Assembly (NCBI RefSeq): GCF_007827275.1
Contig: NZ_VISE01000001.1
Coordinates: 1,116,001-1,180,000, forward strand
Source of the DNA: Gillisia sp. Hel_I_86
Lineage (GTDB): Bacteria > Bacteroidota > Bacteroidia > Flavobacteriales > Flavobacteriaceae
DNA length: 64,000 nucleotides
Reading direction: 5' to 3'
The notes under the pieces are model-generated. The model saw nothing but the letters and a program-made list of their open reading frames with translations. It was not told the DNA's origin and ran no database searches. The stretch's first letter is position 1, and each line of letters begins with the position of its first letter. The translations under genes and the position numbers were made by a program. This document shows positions 1 to 8,197 of this stretch, one piece after another.

Positions 1-491
1 ACTCCTGAGTTTCTGAGATTATTATTGGCTCCCTCAGAGGTGGTAAAAAAGTAATTGCTAATGCTATCTGTTACCAATCTATTTATCTCTTCAGGCATTC
101 CCCAATCCCCAGACCTTATACCTCCTTCTACATGAGCCACTTTGGTATGCAGTTTTTGTGCTACAAGCGCACAAGCCATTGTCGAGGTTACATCGCCCAC
201 GACCAAAACGAGATCGCTAGGATTTTCAAGCAATTCTTTTTCAAAGCCAATCATTATGGCTGCTGTTTGTTCTGCTTGTGTTCCTCCTCCAGCCTCCAAA
301 TTGGCATGAGGCTCGGGGATTTCCAACTGTTCAAAAAAACTGCCTGACATTTTTTTGTCGTAATGCTGCCCTGTGTGCACTAGCCGGAAGTCTATATTTT
401 CACCTTGGGCTTTTGCCTTTTGAAAGGCGTGGATAATTGGGGCAATTTTCATAAAATTTGGACGTGCGCCCGCTATGATTGTAATTTTCAT
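1..491 (-). CDS. wecB: UDP-N-acetylglucosamine 2-epimerase, 3' end cut by window edge
   Basis: The first 163 residues are present, read from an ATG at 489-491 and running off the left edge without a stop. The N-terminus carries the family's nucleotide-binding start (AGARPNFMK, residues 7-15), followed by HTGQHYD (39-45), a GDVTSTMA loop and the HVEGGIRS and MPEEINR motifs. All are hallmarks of non-hydrolysing UDP-GlcNAc 2-epimerases, which interconvert UDP-GlcNAc and UDP-ManNAc in the cytoplasm. The product would feed the polysaccharide locus to its right, which runs in the same direction. Nothing in the visible part is broken. The GC-rich repeat at 541-795 lies directly upstream of its start. 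Confidence 0.9.
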   Translation of the reverse strand, partial: MKITIIAGARPNFMKIAPIIHAFQKAKAQGENIDFRLVHTGQHYDKKMSGSFFEQLEIPEPHANLEAGGGTQAEQTAAIMIGFEKELLENPSDLVLVVGDVTSTMACALVAQKLHTKVAHVEGGIRSGDWGMPEEINRLVTDSISNYFFTTSEGANNNLRNSG

Positions 492-540
492 TAAAAAATT
501 GATTTTATGGGATGGGATTAAGTGATTTTTAGAATTTTTT

Positions 541-795
541 CTTGCGGCGAGCGAAATGTTTTTTTCTCGCGACGAGCGCAACGGTTTCGCTGCGAGCGCT
601 GCGTGAAATATTTTATACACACGGTGTGGGGAAATGCTTTTTCTTTCTTGCGCCGCGCGCAACGGTCTCGCTGCAAGCACTGCGTTTTTTTCCCTGCGAG
701 CGCTGCGTGAAAACTTTAATACACACGCTGCGCTAAATGATTTTTTCTTGCGGTGGCCGCAAAGGTCTCGCAGCGGGCGCTATGATTTTTTGTAT
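541..795. repeat. GC-rich degenerate repeat cluster, copy A
   Basis: This patch is strikingly GC-rich within AT-rich DNA. It is built from variants of a unit such as CTCGCTGCGAGCGCTGCG followed by GTGAAA or a T-run. The core CTCGC-T-GCGAG is itself an inverted repeat. Short open frames cross it, but the same phrase recurs in several frames and strands, so I do not call it coding. It fills most of the 378-bp gap upstream of wecB. Related clusters sit upstream of four further minus-strand starts (1549, 2243, 4592, 4978). The rest of the gap (796-869) shows nothing recognisable. Confidence 0.8.
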
Positions 796-869
796 ATCTG
801 ATTATTTTGTCCTATTCAATTTTTTTGTTGACTTATACCAAAATTATTGTCTTTTATTTGACCAATTAC

Positions 870-1211
870 TTATTCGATTTCCAAACAATCAATTTCCTCA
901 TATTCTTTATTCTTAACAAAATCATTAATTATTGGCTGGTGTTTTATTAATATTTCAACAAGCTTATTTGTGGTCATATTTCCAGTTCTTAACCAAATAA
1001 TTTTTGGCGGACTTCCCTTCATACTTGCAATATCTGAAAAGTCGACATCGAAGGTGACAATTACAAAATCATTTCTTTTTGCATATTCCCATATTTAAAT
1101 ATCCGAAGCGTCGTGAAGTCCTAAATCCCTTACTTGCTTTGATCCCGAAAAAATTGGAAGTGTCTTATTGACGACACGAAAAGAGATGTTTTGATCGAAT
1201 AGTAACTTCAC
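870..1211 (-). pseudogene. DUF5615-type PIN-like toxin, nonsense mutated
   Basis: Read from a GTG at 1209-1211 the frame gives a 113-residue protein with one interruption: a TAA at 1095-1097 (codon 39) in the position of a normal residue. The start VKLLFDQNISFRVV, then HDASDI, VIVTFDVDFSDI and PPKIIWLRTGN, match DUF5615 PIN-like proteins, the toxin half of small toxin-antitoxin pairs. The GTG overlaps the stop of the DUF433 gene by 4 bp (GTGA), so the two were translationally coupled. A single base substitution would restore the frame, so this is a recent lesion, or possibly a sequencing error. Confidence 0.75.
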
Positions 1212-1432
1212 GAGGCAACCCTAATTCTATTTTCCCTGTTCGCTGCAAACGATAAACAAGCGTGGATGCTATTTTCATTCAATTCTGGAAAGTCATTTAA
1301 AATTTCCTTTTTGGTCATCCCATTGGCCAGCCAATTTAAAACATCATATACAGAAATCCTAGTACCCAATAAAACAGGTTTACCAAATCTCTTGTTTGGG
1401 TCTATTGTTATATATTCTTTATAATTGATCAT
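1208..1432 (-). CDS. DUF433 family antitoxin-like protein
   Basis: This 74-residue protein has the DUF433 pattern GKPVLLGTRISVYDVLNWLANG followed, about ten residues later, by FPEL and ACLSFAANRE. DUF433 proteins carry a winged-helix-like DNA-binding fold and usually precede a DUF5615 PIN-like toxin, as here. The presumed toxin gene overlaps its stop codon by 4 bp but has a nonsense codon, so this antitoxin appears orphaned. A repeat cluster (1549-1778) lies upstream of its start. The toxin-antitoxin role is inferred from family and arrangement. Confidence 0.75.
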   Translation of the reverse strand: MINYKEYITIDPNKRFGKPVLLGTRISVYDVLNWLANGMTKKEILNDFPELNENSIHACLSFAANRENRIRVAS

Positions 1433-1548
1433 TTTATTTTTTTATCTAAAATACGATTTTTTCTACCAAAAGAATTACGATCTAAAAAATACAGGGCTTT
1501 TGATTTGTTTCATATACTATTTTTTTAAAAAAAATGGTATTATTTTTT

Positions 1549-1778
1549 TCTCACGGCGATTACAATGATTTTTTCTCGCTACGAGCGCAACGGTCTCGCT
1601 GCGACCGCTGCGTTTTTTTCGTTGCGAACGCTGGGTGAAATTCTCGCTGTGGGTGCTGCGTGAAATTTTATATGCAGGCAGGCGGTGCAGGAAACAATTT
1701 TTTCACGCAGCGAACGCAAAGGTTTCGCTACGAACGCTGGGTGAAATTTTTTATGCACGCGGTGAAATTTTTCCCGTA
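1549..1778. repeat. GC-rich degenerate repeat cluster, copy B
   Basis: This is another block of the same family as copy A: CACGGCGA, then ACGAGCGCAACGGTCTCGCT, then GCGAACGCTGGGTGAAA, repeated with substitutions. It occupies most of the 361-bp gap between the DUF433 gene and the GxxExxY gene. The remainder (1433-1548) is AT-rich with no recognisable gene. Confidence 0.8.
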
Positions 1779-1793
1779 TGAAACTCTTATCTT

Positions 1794-2180
1794 CTACAGC
1801 CCATTCGCTACCCGATGAATTCCATCTTTCAACCTTTTTGTGTTGAAATTAATTAATAAACCAAGTTTTATATTTTTCATTTTAATATAGGTCAAAGTTT
1901 GTGCGAAATGAACTGGAGCAAGATTTTCTATTGATTTTATTTCTACCAAAACTTTGTTTTCTACCAGTAAATCAATTCGAAACCCAGCTTCAAATCGTAT
2001 TGTTTTGTAATTCATCGGAACTGGAACCTGTGATTCTGCAATATATCCTGCTTGGATCAATTCGTATTGTAAACATTTTTCATAAACCGACTCCAATAGT
2101 CCGGGTCCAAGTTCTGTATGAATTTTAAATGCTTGATCCAAAATGATCGTGCAAATCTGGTTTTCTATTTTTGGTTCCAT
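1794..2180 (-). CDS. GxxExxY family protein
   Basis: This 128-residue protein contains the defining motif GLLESVYEKCL (GxxExxY) after an ELGPG turn at about residues 22-28, then FRIDLLVENKVLVEIKSIE with the D and ExK spacing of a PD-(D/E)xK nuclease-like core. It is full length for the family. The cellular role is unknown; the nuclease-like fold is a family-level assignment. Genes of this type are often scattered in flavobacterial surface-polysaccharide loci. It stands alone, between repeat clusters B and C. Confidence 0.8.
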   Translation of the reverse strand: MEPKIENQICTIILDQAFKIHTELGPGLLESVYEKCLQYELIQAGYIAESQVPVPMNYKTIRFEAGFRIDLLVENKVLVEIKSIENLAPVHFAQTLTYIKMKNIKLGLLINFNTKRLKDGIHRVANGL

Positions 2181-2242
2181 AATAACTATATTTTATGGGG
2201 TTCACTTACTTTATTTCTATGGAAGTGGCTTATCGTTATATT

Positions 2243-2405
2243 TTCTCTCGCTGCGGACGCTATAACAAATGCTTTTTCTTTCTCGCGGCACGCGCAACGG
2301 TTACGCGGTGAACACGGCGTTAAAAATGTTTTAAGCATTATTTTTTTACCGGAGGTCACCCTGCGAGCGCCGCGTTTTTTTTCGCTGCGAAGGCTGCGTG
2401 AAATC
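2243..2405. repeat. GC-rich degenerate repeat cluster, copy C
   Basis: This cluster lies between the GxxExxY gene and the dehydrogenase gene. It holds GCGGCACGCGCAACGGTTACG, CCCTGCGAGCGCCGCG and TCGCTGCGAAGGCTGCGTGAA style units. It is more diverged than copies A and B but clearly the same family. Confidence 0.7.
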
Positions 2406-2440
2406 TCTTTGCAACTAATTTATCCTCCGGAATAATGTAA

Positions 2441-4558
2441 CTATTTAACTTCTATCCAGGCTTTTTGCTTTAAACTTTCTATAGCTGCAAAGGAAGCTCG
2501 AGTGGTATTTACCAATTCATCCATGGGGATCATGGGACTTCCGCCTTTCTTTACGGCAGCAATAATTTCAGTAAACTGGGCTTTGTGGCCTTTGTCCAGT
2601 TTTGTCTTTAATTTGCTAAAACCTTTAAAACCATAGCCACGAGTTACTCTGAAATTGTCCATAACTAAGGTGCGCTCCTGGCTATAAACTTCTACCCTCT
2701 CTTTAGAATAAGCCTTGGAACCATTGGAGAAATAATTGATGACTCCTGTGGAACCATTTTCATATTGCAGTAAAATGGAAGCATTATCGGTGGTTTCTTC
2801 GGGGTTTATGCCCATAGCATTCATACAAACCGACTTTATCTTACTTCCCGTTAAAAAAGTAATCAAATCCATAAAGTGGCAGGCTTCACCTATTATTCTT
2901 CCCCCACCCACTTGCATGTCATGCACCCATACATTTGCAGGAATGTTTCCGGCATTCATAGTGGCTATCACGTTCATGACAGAATTGCCCACGAGTTCTT
3001 TCATTTTGCGGGCGTGAGGAGAAAACCTCCTGTTAAAGCCTACGGTCAAACTGCTGCCGGCTTGCTCATGAGCTGCAATAATTTTGTCCAATTCCTCAGC
3101 ATTTAAAGCCAAAGGTTTTTCTACAAAAACGTGTTTCCCGGCTTCCAAACTATCAATAACCATGGGCGCATGTAAATGATGTCGCGTGGTGATTAAAACC
3201 AGATCTACATCATGATCGTTTAAGATATCTTTATAATTGGTGGTAGAATGGCTAAAGCCGTGTTTTTGAGCGATCGCGGTACCGCTTACCCCGCCTTGGC
3301 TGGCAATATGTTTATAGTCTGCACCGCTGTCTTTAAGCGCAGGTAACATGGTCATCTTGGTGAAATTACCCGAACCAATAACCCCAATAACACCTTTACT
3401 GCCCTCATATTTTTTATCACGTAAGGCTATGGTGTGAGCTGGTGTGAGCTGAATTTCTTCCGGATAAGTAAGAATAGAGGCGATGGAACGGCTGCTGCCT
3501 ATCTCCCCATATATCTTCATATAATCTTCTAAGGGGATTTGCTCGGTAATGAGTCCTTTTACTTTCAAATTCCCTGAAGCAATGGCTTGAAGTATCGCTT
3601 CGAAATTGCGTTTCTCCGTCCAGCGCACAAAGGGCAAAGGATAGTCGATTCCCCTGGCTTCGTAATCTTCGTCATAACGACCCGGGCCGTAGGAACAGGA
3701 AACCTGGAAACTTAATTCCTTTTCATAAAATTCTGCGCGGCTAAGGTTTAATCCAATAACACCTACCAACACAATTCGGCCGCGTTTGCGCGACATTTGT
3801 GCGGCTTGTGAAATTATTGCATCTGTTTTGGCAGAAGCGGTGATAATCACCCCATCGGCACCCACACCTTGAGTAAGCTCTGTCACTTCCTTTACAACAT
3901 CACTTTGCTTTGGGTTGATAGGGATTACGCCCCATTGTTTTGCCAAATCCAGCTTAGATTGATCTATATCGATCCCTATAACCCTACAGCCATTGGCCAA
4001 CAACATTTGTACTGTTAAGAGGCCTATTAAGCCTAAGCCGGTTACAACTATAGTTTCCCCAAAAGTTGGATTTAACAGGCGAATTCCTTGTAAGCCAATG
4101 GAACCAATAACCGTAAAGGCAGCTTCTTCATCACTAATATTTTTGGGAATATGTGCTACCAGATTTTTAGGGACACTTACAAACTCTGCATGCTGCCCGT
4201 TGGAAGCTACCCTATCCCCAACTTGAAATTCTGAAACGCCCTCTCCCACGCCAATTACTTTCCCCACGTTGCAATATCCAAGTGGCAAAGGTTCTCCCAG
4301 TTTATTAAAAACTGCTTCCAACGTAGGTAACAAGCCTTCTGTTTTTATTTTATCGAGTACCTGTTTTACCTTATCGGGTTGTTGGCGGGCTTTGGAGATA
4401 AGGTTGGACTTACCAAATTCTACCAGCATGCGTTCTGTCCCTAGGGAAACCAAGCTTTTGGTGGTTTGTATAAGCACTTGTCCGCGTTTAACTTGCGGCG
4501 CGGGGACTTCTTCTAATATGGTGGCTCCTGTTTTAAAGGATTGGATGATTTGTTTCAT
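2441..4558 (-). CDS. Two-domain dehydrogenase: MDR alcohol dehydrogenase fused to Gfo/Idh/MocA oxidoreductase
   Basis: This 705-residue protein joins two dinucleotide-binding enzymes. Residues 1 to about 365 form a medium-chain dehydrogenase (GLGLIG at 174-179, with IDID ending the second strand). Residues from about 388 form a Gfo/Idh/MocA oxidoreductase (GVIGSGNF at 392-399, later the EKPLALN motif). Such fusions are common in polysaccharide and sialic-acid-like sugar loci, where they are thought to oxidise or reduce sugar intermediates; the exact substrate is not readable here. It appears intact. Two further fragments of its 5' end lie upstream at 4898-4977 and 5305-5456, and a GC-rich repeat sits directly before its start. 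Confidence 0.85.
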   Translation of the reverse strand: MKQIIQSFKTGATILEEVPAPQVKRGQVLIQTTKSLVSLGTERMLVEFGKSNLISKARQQPDKVKQVLDKIKTEGLLPTLEAVFNKLGEPLPLGYCNVGKVIGVGEGVSEFQVGDRVASNGQHAEFVSVPKNLVAHIPKNISDEEAAFTVIGSIGLQGIRLLNPTFGETIVVTGLGLIGLLTVQMLLANGCRVIGIDIDQSKLDLAKQWGVIPINPKQSDVVKEVTELTQGVGADGVIITASAKTDAIISQAAQMSRKRGRIVLVGVIGLNLSRAEFYEKELSFQVSCSYGPGRYDEDYEARGIDYPLPFVRWTEKRNFEAILQAIASGNLKVKGLITEQIPLEDYMKIYGEIGSSRSIASILTYPEEIQLTPAHTIALRDKKYEGSKGVIGVIGSGNFTKMTMLPALKDSGADYKHIASQGGVSGTAIAQKHGFSHSTTNYKDILNDHDVDLVLITTRHHLHAPMVIDSLEAGKHVFVEKPLALNAEELDKIIAAHEQAGSSLTVGFNRRFSPHARKMKELVGNSVMNVIATMNAGNIPANVWVHDMQVGGGRIIGEACHFMDLITFLTGSKIKSVCMNAMGINPEETTDNASILLQYENGSTGVINYFSNGSKAYSKERVEVYSQERTLVMDNFRVTRGYGFKGFSKLKTKLDKGHKAQFTEIIAAVKKGGSPMIPMDELVNTTRASFAAIESLKQKAWIEVK

Positions 4559-4591
4559 GTACTAATCTTTTTAAAAATGATGTTATTTTTT

Positions 4592-4741
4592 TTCATACGG
4601 TGACCACAATGGTTTTTTCTCATGGCGAGCGCAACAGTCTCGCTGCGAACGCTGCGTGAAAACTTTTTCTACACAGGTTGTACGAAATGTTTCTTTCTCG
4701 CGGCGGGCGCTGCGGTTTTTCCGCGGCAAACGCTGCGTGGA
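4592..4741. repeat. GC-rich degenerate repeat cluster, copy D
   Basis: Units such as GGCGAGCGCAACAGTCTCGC and GCGAACGCTGCGTGAAA, immediately upstream of the dehydrogenase start. Its right end (GCTGCGTGGAATGATTAAC) runs into a segment repeated about 407 bp further on. Confidence 0.75.
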
Positions 4742-4897
4742 ATGATTAACTTAAATATTACTTTCTCTCTACCTGAAAAGCATTTCTTAATTCTTTTCTA
4801 AATATATAGGTATCTTTTTGAATCCTGATGCCGGGAATTCTAACCTCAATGATTTAACAATTTAAGACCGGTATACTTTGGGTTTCGCCATAAAATC

Positions 4898-4977
4898 GGA
4901 CTTCCCAAATTCCACAAGCATGCGTTCTGTCTCTTAGAGAACTAGGCTTTTGGTGGTTTGTATAAGCACTTGTCCGC
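4898..4977 (-). pseudogene. Dehydrogenase 5'-end fragment 1
   Basis: About 80 bp matches codons of the intact dehydrogenase around TTKSLVSLGTERMLVEFGK. Shared DNA includes CAAGCATGCGTTCTGTC and TTTTGGTGGTTTGTATAAGC. The start codon and everything downstream are missing, and the match breaks off into the GC-rich repeat at 4978. It is a relic without coding capacity. Confidence 0.7.
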
Positions 4978-5153
4978 TTTTTCTCGCGGCGAGCGCAAAG
5001 GCCTCGCTGCGAGCGCTGCGTTTTTTTTCGCTACGAACGCTGCGTGAAAACTTTTATACAAGTGGTGCAGGAAACTTTTTTTCACGCGGCGAGCGCAAAG
5101 GCCTCGCTGCGAACGCTGCTTTTTTTTTAGCTGCGAGCGCTGCGTGGAATGAT
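4978..5153. repeat. GC-rich degenerate repeat cluster, copies E and F
   Basis: Two adjacent blocks (about 4978-5057 and 5080-5153), each with GGCGAGCGCAAAGGCCTCGC, then GCTGCG, a T-run, and a second GCGAACGCTGCG or GCGAGCGCTGCG. They are the best conserved copies in the window and abut dehydrogenase fragment 1 on its upstream side. Confidence 0.8.
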
Positions 5154-5304
5154 TAACTTAAATATTACTTTCTCTCTACCTGAAAAGCATTTCTTAATTA
5201 TTTTCTAAATATATAGGTATCTTTTTGAATCCTGATGCCGGGAATTCTAACCTCAATGATTTAACTATTTAAGACAAGTATGCTTTGGGTTTCACCATAA
5301 AATC

Positions 5305-5456
5305 GGACTTTCCCAAACTCCACAAGCATGCGTTCTGTCCCCAAGGAAACCATGCTTTTTGTGGTTTGTATGAGTCCTTGGTCCCGTTTTATTTGTGGTG
5401 CCGGTACTTCTACTAATATGGTGGTTCCTGTTTTAAAGATTGGAGGATTTGTTTTA
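5305..5456 (-). pseudogene. Dehydrogenase 5'-end fragment 2
   Basis: The minus strand encodes FKTGTTILVEVPAPQIKRDQ and then TTKSMVSLGTERMLVEFGK, colinear with residues 8-50 of the intact dehydrogenase. The initiator is degraded to AAT-AAA and the reading frame is lost after the FGK. It ends at the 3' end of the glycosyltransferase gene. It is therefore the beginning of a second, now deleted, homologue. Confidence 0.8.
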
Positions 5457-6581
5457 TTTAAATTTATTTTCTTGTCCTACCTCCTTTATAAAATCAAAGG
5501 TTTCTTTTGAAGTTTTCTCCCATGAAAAATCTTGGGAATATGTATATGCCTTTTTAGCAACTTGAGCTCTTAAATTTTCGTCTAAAATCATTTTTTTTAG
5601 ATTTGAATAAATACTATCGACATCAGTGGGATCCATATAAACGCCAGCATCTTTTAAAATTTCCGGCATCGGCCCATAATTAGAGGATAATATAGGTAAG
5701 CCAGCAGACATTGCTTCCACCAAAATGTTTGGCATATTTTCACAAGTAGAGGCAAAAATAAACAAATCAGAACTTTTATATGTGTTCGATATCTCGAGAT
5801 ATGGAACTTTACCTTTATAATTTACATACGTTTCGGTTCCTTCTAATGACTTTTCAAATTTTTCTCTAACCGGCTCATAAATTGGCCCAATAATGTTCAA
5901 CTCTATATTAAAGTCATCCTTCTTTAATTTTTTGATAGCCTCAATCACATTCCATTGATGTTTATAAAAATTCACAATGGATATATAGGTTAATTTAAAA
6001 GGCTTATCTTCAGTATATTGAGATAAGGGTAATTGCTCTTTTGGTTCTTGCCTAAAATCATCTGAAATACCGTGGTAGATTACTATAGATTTTTTTTCTC
6101 TCAGTATCGGATATTTGTTTTCTATAAAATTTTTCGCATATTCTGAAATATATATAATGCCTTTGGCATTTATAAAAGACTTGATTTGTAATTTCTCCAA
6201 TAGGATATAGCGTAACCAAGTTATGGATATAGGAAATCTATTTCTTTCCAAATTTTCAAAAACTAACATATTTTGAGACATACTTACGTAATCCACTTTT
6301 TTAGATGAAAATGTACCTCCAGGAATAAAAGCTATATCGCTTCTTTTTAAAAAATCTTCTAACTTAAATTTTTTAAAATATTCCTGAGTAACAATATTCT
6401 TAAAATCATTTTTAAAAATGATTTTTGAAACATTATCTTGATCTATAATATCTTTTAGCCAAATGCCTCCAATTAATTCAATAGAATCATTTTTTACCGA
6501 GTTGTTTTCTACAAGCTGCTTCAGGTGCGTTAGACCGCCTCCAGCTTTAATGTTTGTGGCATCTATTGAAAATCGAACCAT
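5454..6581 (-). CDS. Glycosyltransferase family 4
   Basis: This 375-residue protein has a GT-B layout. The N-terminal glycine-rich loop (IKAGGGLTHL, residues 12-21) is followed by a C-terminal nucleotide-sugar site with EAMSAGLPILSSNYGPMPE, the E(x7)E pattern of retaining GT4 enzymes. It would add a sugar to the growing polysaccharide unit at the inner membrane. Donor and acceptor cannot be predicted. Its start is preceded by a long gap that holds a fragment of another glycosyltransferase. Confidence 0.85.
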   Translation of the reverse strand: MVRFSIDATNIKAGGGLTHLKQLVENNSVKNDSIELIGGIWLKDIIDQDNVSKIIFKNDFKNIVTQEYFKKFKLEDFLKRSDIAFIPGGTFSSKKVDYVSMSQNMLVFENLERNRFPISITWLRYILLEKLQIKSFINAKGIIYISEYAKNFIENKYPILREKKSIVIYHGISDDFRQEPKEQLPLSQYTEDKPFKLTYISIVNFYKHQWNVIEAIKKLKKDDFNIELNIIGPIYEPVREKFEKSLEGTETYVNYKGKVPYLEISNTYKSSDLFIFASTCENMPNILVEAMSAGLPILSSNYGPMPEILKDAGVYMDPTDVDSIYSNLKKMILDENLRAQVAKKAYTYSQDFSWEKTSKETFDFIKEVGQENKFK

Positions 6582-6685
6582 TATTTATTAATTGAAATTG
6601 AAATTGAAAAAATATAATTTAATAATTGTATCTTTTATAAAAAGGAAAAACTTTTTAAATAAGTTAGGTCAGTAATACTAATAAT

Positions 6686-6971
6686 TTATTGATGTAAGCC
6701 GTTAGCAAATTCATTATAATCAAATCCTAATTTATTTTCCTTCACTATTTCCCGCAATTCAAATTGTTGAAACTTTAAACGCTGAATTATACCACTTCGA
6801 ACAGATTTGAACCTCGTTTCTTTTTCATTCAACAGTTTTTCTACATGTGCCTTCTGTAGCCAGAAAGAATAAGGATAATTCGGGATTTGCTATGATTTGA
6901 TTGATAAAATTTGAAGCTACTTGCTGCCCGCCGCCTTGTTTTATGGGAATTAGATTGATTAAGAGGTTCAT
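6686..6971 (-). pseudogene. Glycosyltransferase N-terminal stub, frameshifted
   Basis: An ATG at 6969-6971 opens MNLLINLIPIKQGGGQQVAS, a typical GT4 N-terminus with the glycine-rich loop. The frame then shifts near FFLATEGT. In the next frame the homology continues as HVEKLLNEKETRFKSVRSG and further to FANGLHQ, ending at TAA 6686-6688. The remaining two thirds of a normal gene are absent. It occupies the gap between the polymerase and the intact GT4 gene, where a functional glycosyltransferase gene once stood. Confidence 0.7.
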
Positions 6972-6985
6972 TATTTCTTTTCAAT

Positions 6986-8197
6986 TCAAAATTTAATTTT
7001 TCTTTTACGGAACAAAAAAACAGCTAATATACTTAATAACATAAATAAATTGCCACCACTATTACCCAACCGGAAATAAAACATTCCCGAAATAACAAAA
7101 TGAAAAAAGAAGCCTAAAAAGAAATAAACTCCCAAGGGGTAGTACCTGTTTTGCCGTATTAATTTAATTCTTGATTTAAAATAAAACCAAAAACCAAAAG
7201 TTACTAATAATAAAGATGAAAATCCTGAAATGGCATAAAATGAAGTGAGAAATGTACCAAACATCCAGGTATAGGGTTGATTATTAACTTTTACAGGAGC
7301 GTTACCAATCCCAAAAAAATCAACTATCATTTTAAAACTACTATGACCATGATTAAATACATCATTATAATTTACCCAATCATTGAAAATGTACGGTTGC
7401 ATCCCTAAATAACCAACAATTCCAACTTTGAGACCCCGCATATCAAGAGTTTCAGAATTACTAAAGCGTTCTGCTGTAATACCAATTATAAGAAATAATG
7501 CAAACGAAATACTTAGAATAAATATTTTTTTGAGTGTTTTTTTGGTACTTACTTTTAATAAAGGTTCAAAGAAAAAATAACCTAAAACTAAAGCAAAGCT
7601 GCTAAACAATACTCCATCCCTTCCTGCAAAAGTAAAAACATTTACAACGAAGCTTAAAACACCTAAAAGCATCAGAATTTTTATAATAATTCCTCTTTTT
7701 TGGATTATGGTTACATAAAAGATAAAGGCATAAGCAAAGTAAAAGGTTGGAAAACCAACAGCTATTGTGGTTAAAATACTTTGAGGAAGTACAATAGTTT
7801 CGCTAAGAGAACGCCGCACCTCGCTCGCGGAAATGGACAACGAGGCTATAGCGTAAGGTGTTAAATAAATAATTGAAAACAATGCTCCTACAGCCAGAAA
7901 TGCTATTATAATATTAAATATTTCGCCCCTCGGCAATGCCTCAATAAATCTAAAAGGTTTTAAATATAATGTCATAATAAGAAATGGAGCAAGGAGAGCC
8001 GTATAAAGGATAAATAAAAAAATGCTATCCTCTTCAAAATTATGAGTAGGTAATACATCTTTATCCATAAAAAATGAACTAAAAGAAGATAGCAGATATA
8101 ATCCTACCACTATCATACTTATTTTATTCTTGCGCTTATAAGCTAAAATAAATATTATAAGAAAAGTTAGAAAAGGTATTAATGCTTTATAATCCAC
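6986..8197 (-). CDS. Polysaccharide polymerase (Wzy/EpsG-like), multi-pass membrane protein
   Basis: This 403-residue protein is very hydrophobic, with roughly ten to twelve membrane segments and a large loop before the final third (IGNAPVKVNNQPYTWMFGTF). This is the usual architecture of O-antigen and capsule repeat-unit polymerases, which diverge strongly in sequence. Its position among glycosyltransferases and a flippase supports the assignment. The start overlaps the 3' end of the GT2 gene by 11 bp, as expected in one operon. Confidence 0.7.
   Translation of the reverse strand: MDYKALIPFLTFLIIFILAYKRKNKISMIVVGLYLLSSFSSFFMDKDVLPTHNFEEDSIFLFILYTALLAPFLIMTLYLKPFRFIEALPRGEIFNIIIAFLAVGALFSIIYLTPYAIASLSISASEVRRSLSETIVLPQSILTTIAVGFPTFYFAYAFIFYVTIIQKRGIIIKILMLLGVLSFVVNVFTFAGRDGVLFSSFALVLGYFFFEPLLKVSTKKTLKKIFILSISFALFLIIGITAERFSNSETLDMRGLKVGIVGYLGMQPYIFNDWVNYNDVFNHGHSSFKMIVDFFGIGNAPVKVNNQPYTWMFGTFLTSFYAISGFSSLLLVTFGFWFYFKSRIKLIRQNRYYPLGVYFFLGFFFHFVISGMFYFRLGNSGGNLFMLLSILAVFLFRKRKIKF

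Larger units (their letters stand above)
4735..5390. repeat. Tandem duplication, about 407-bp period (4735-4980 and 5142-5390)
   Basis: The stretch beginning GCGTGGAATGATTAACTTAA at 4735 recurs at 5142 with few differences. It continues through the shared phrases ATCCTGATGCCGGGAATTCT and CACAAGCATGCGTTCTGTC. Each copy ends in a fragment of the dehydrogenase 5' end. Together with the intact gene this makes three successive [gene start + leader + GC-rich repeat] units. The arrangement suggests repeated unequal recombination between leader/repeat segments of related genes. Confidence 0.75.

Noticed and set aside
541-795. GC-rich repeats as a CRISPR array or as small cysteine/arginine-rich proteins
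   Set aside because: Unit lengths and spacers are irregular, there are no cas genes, and the open frames arise from the repeat composition in several frames.
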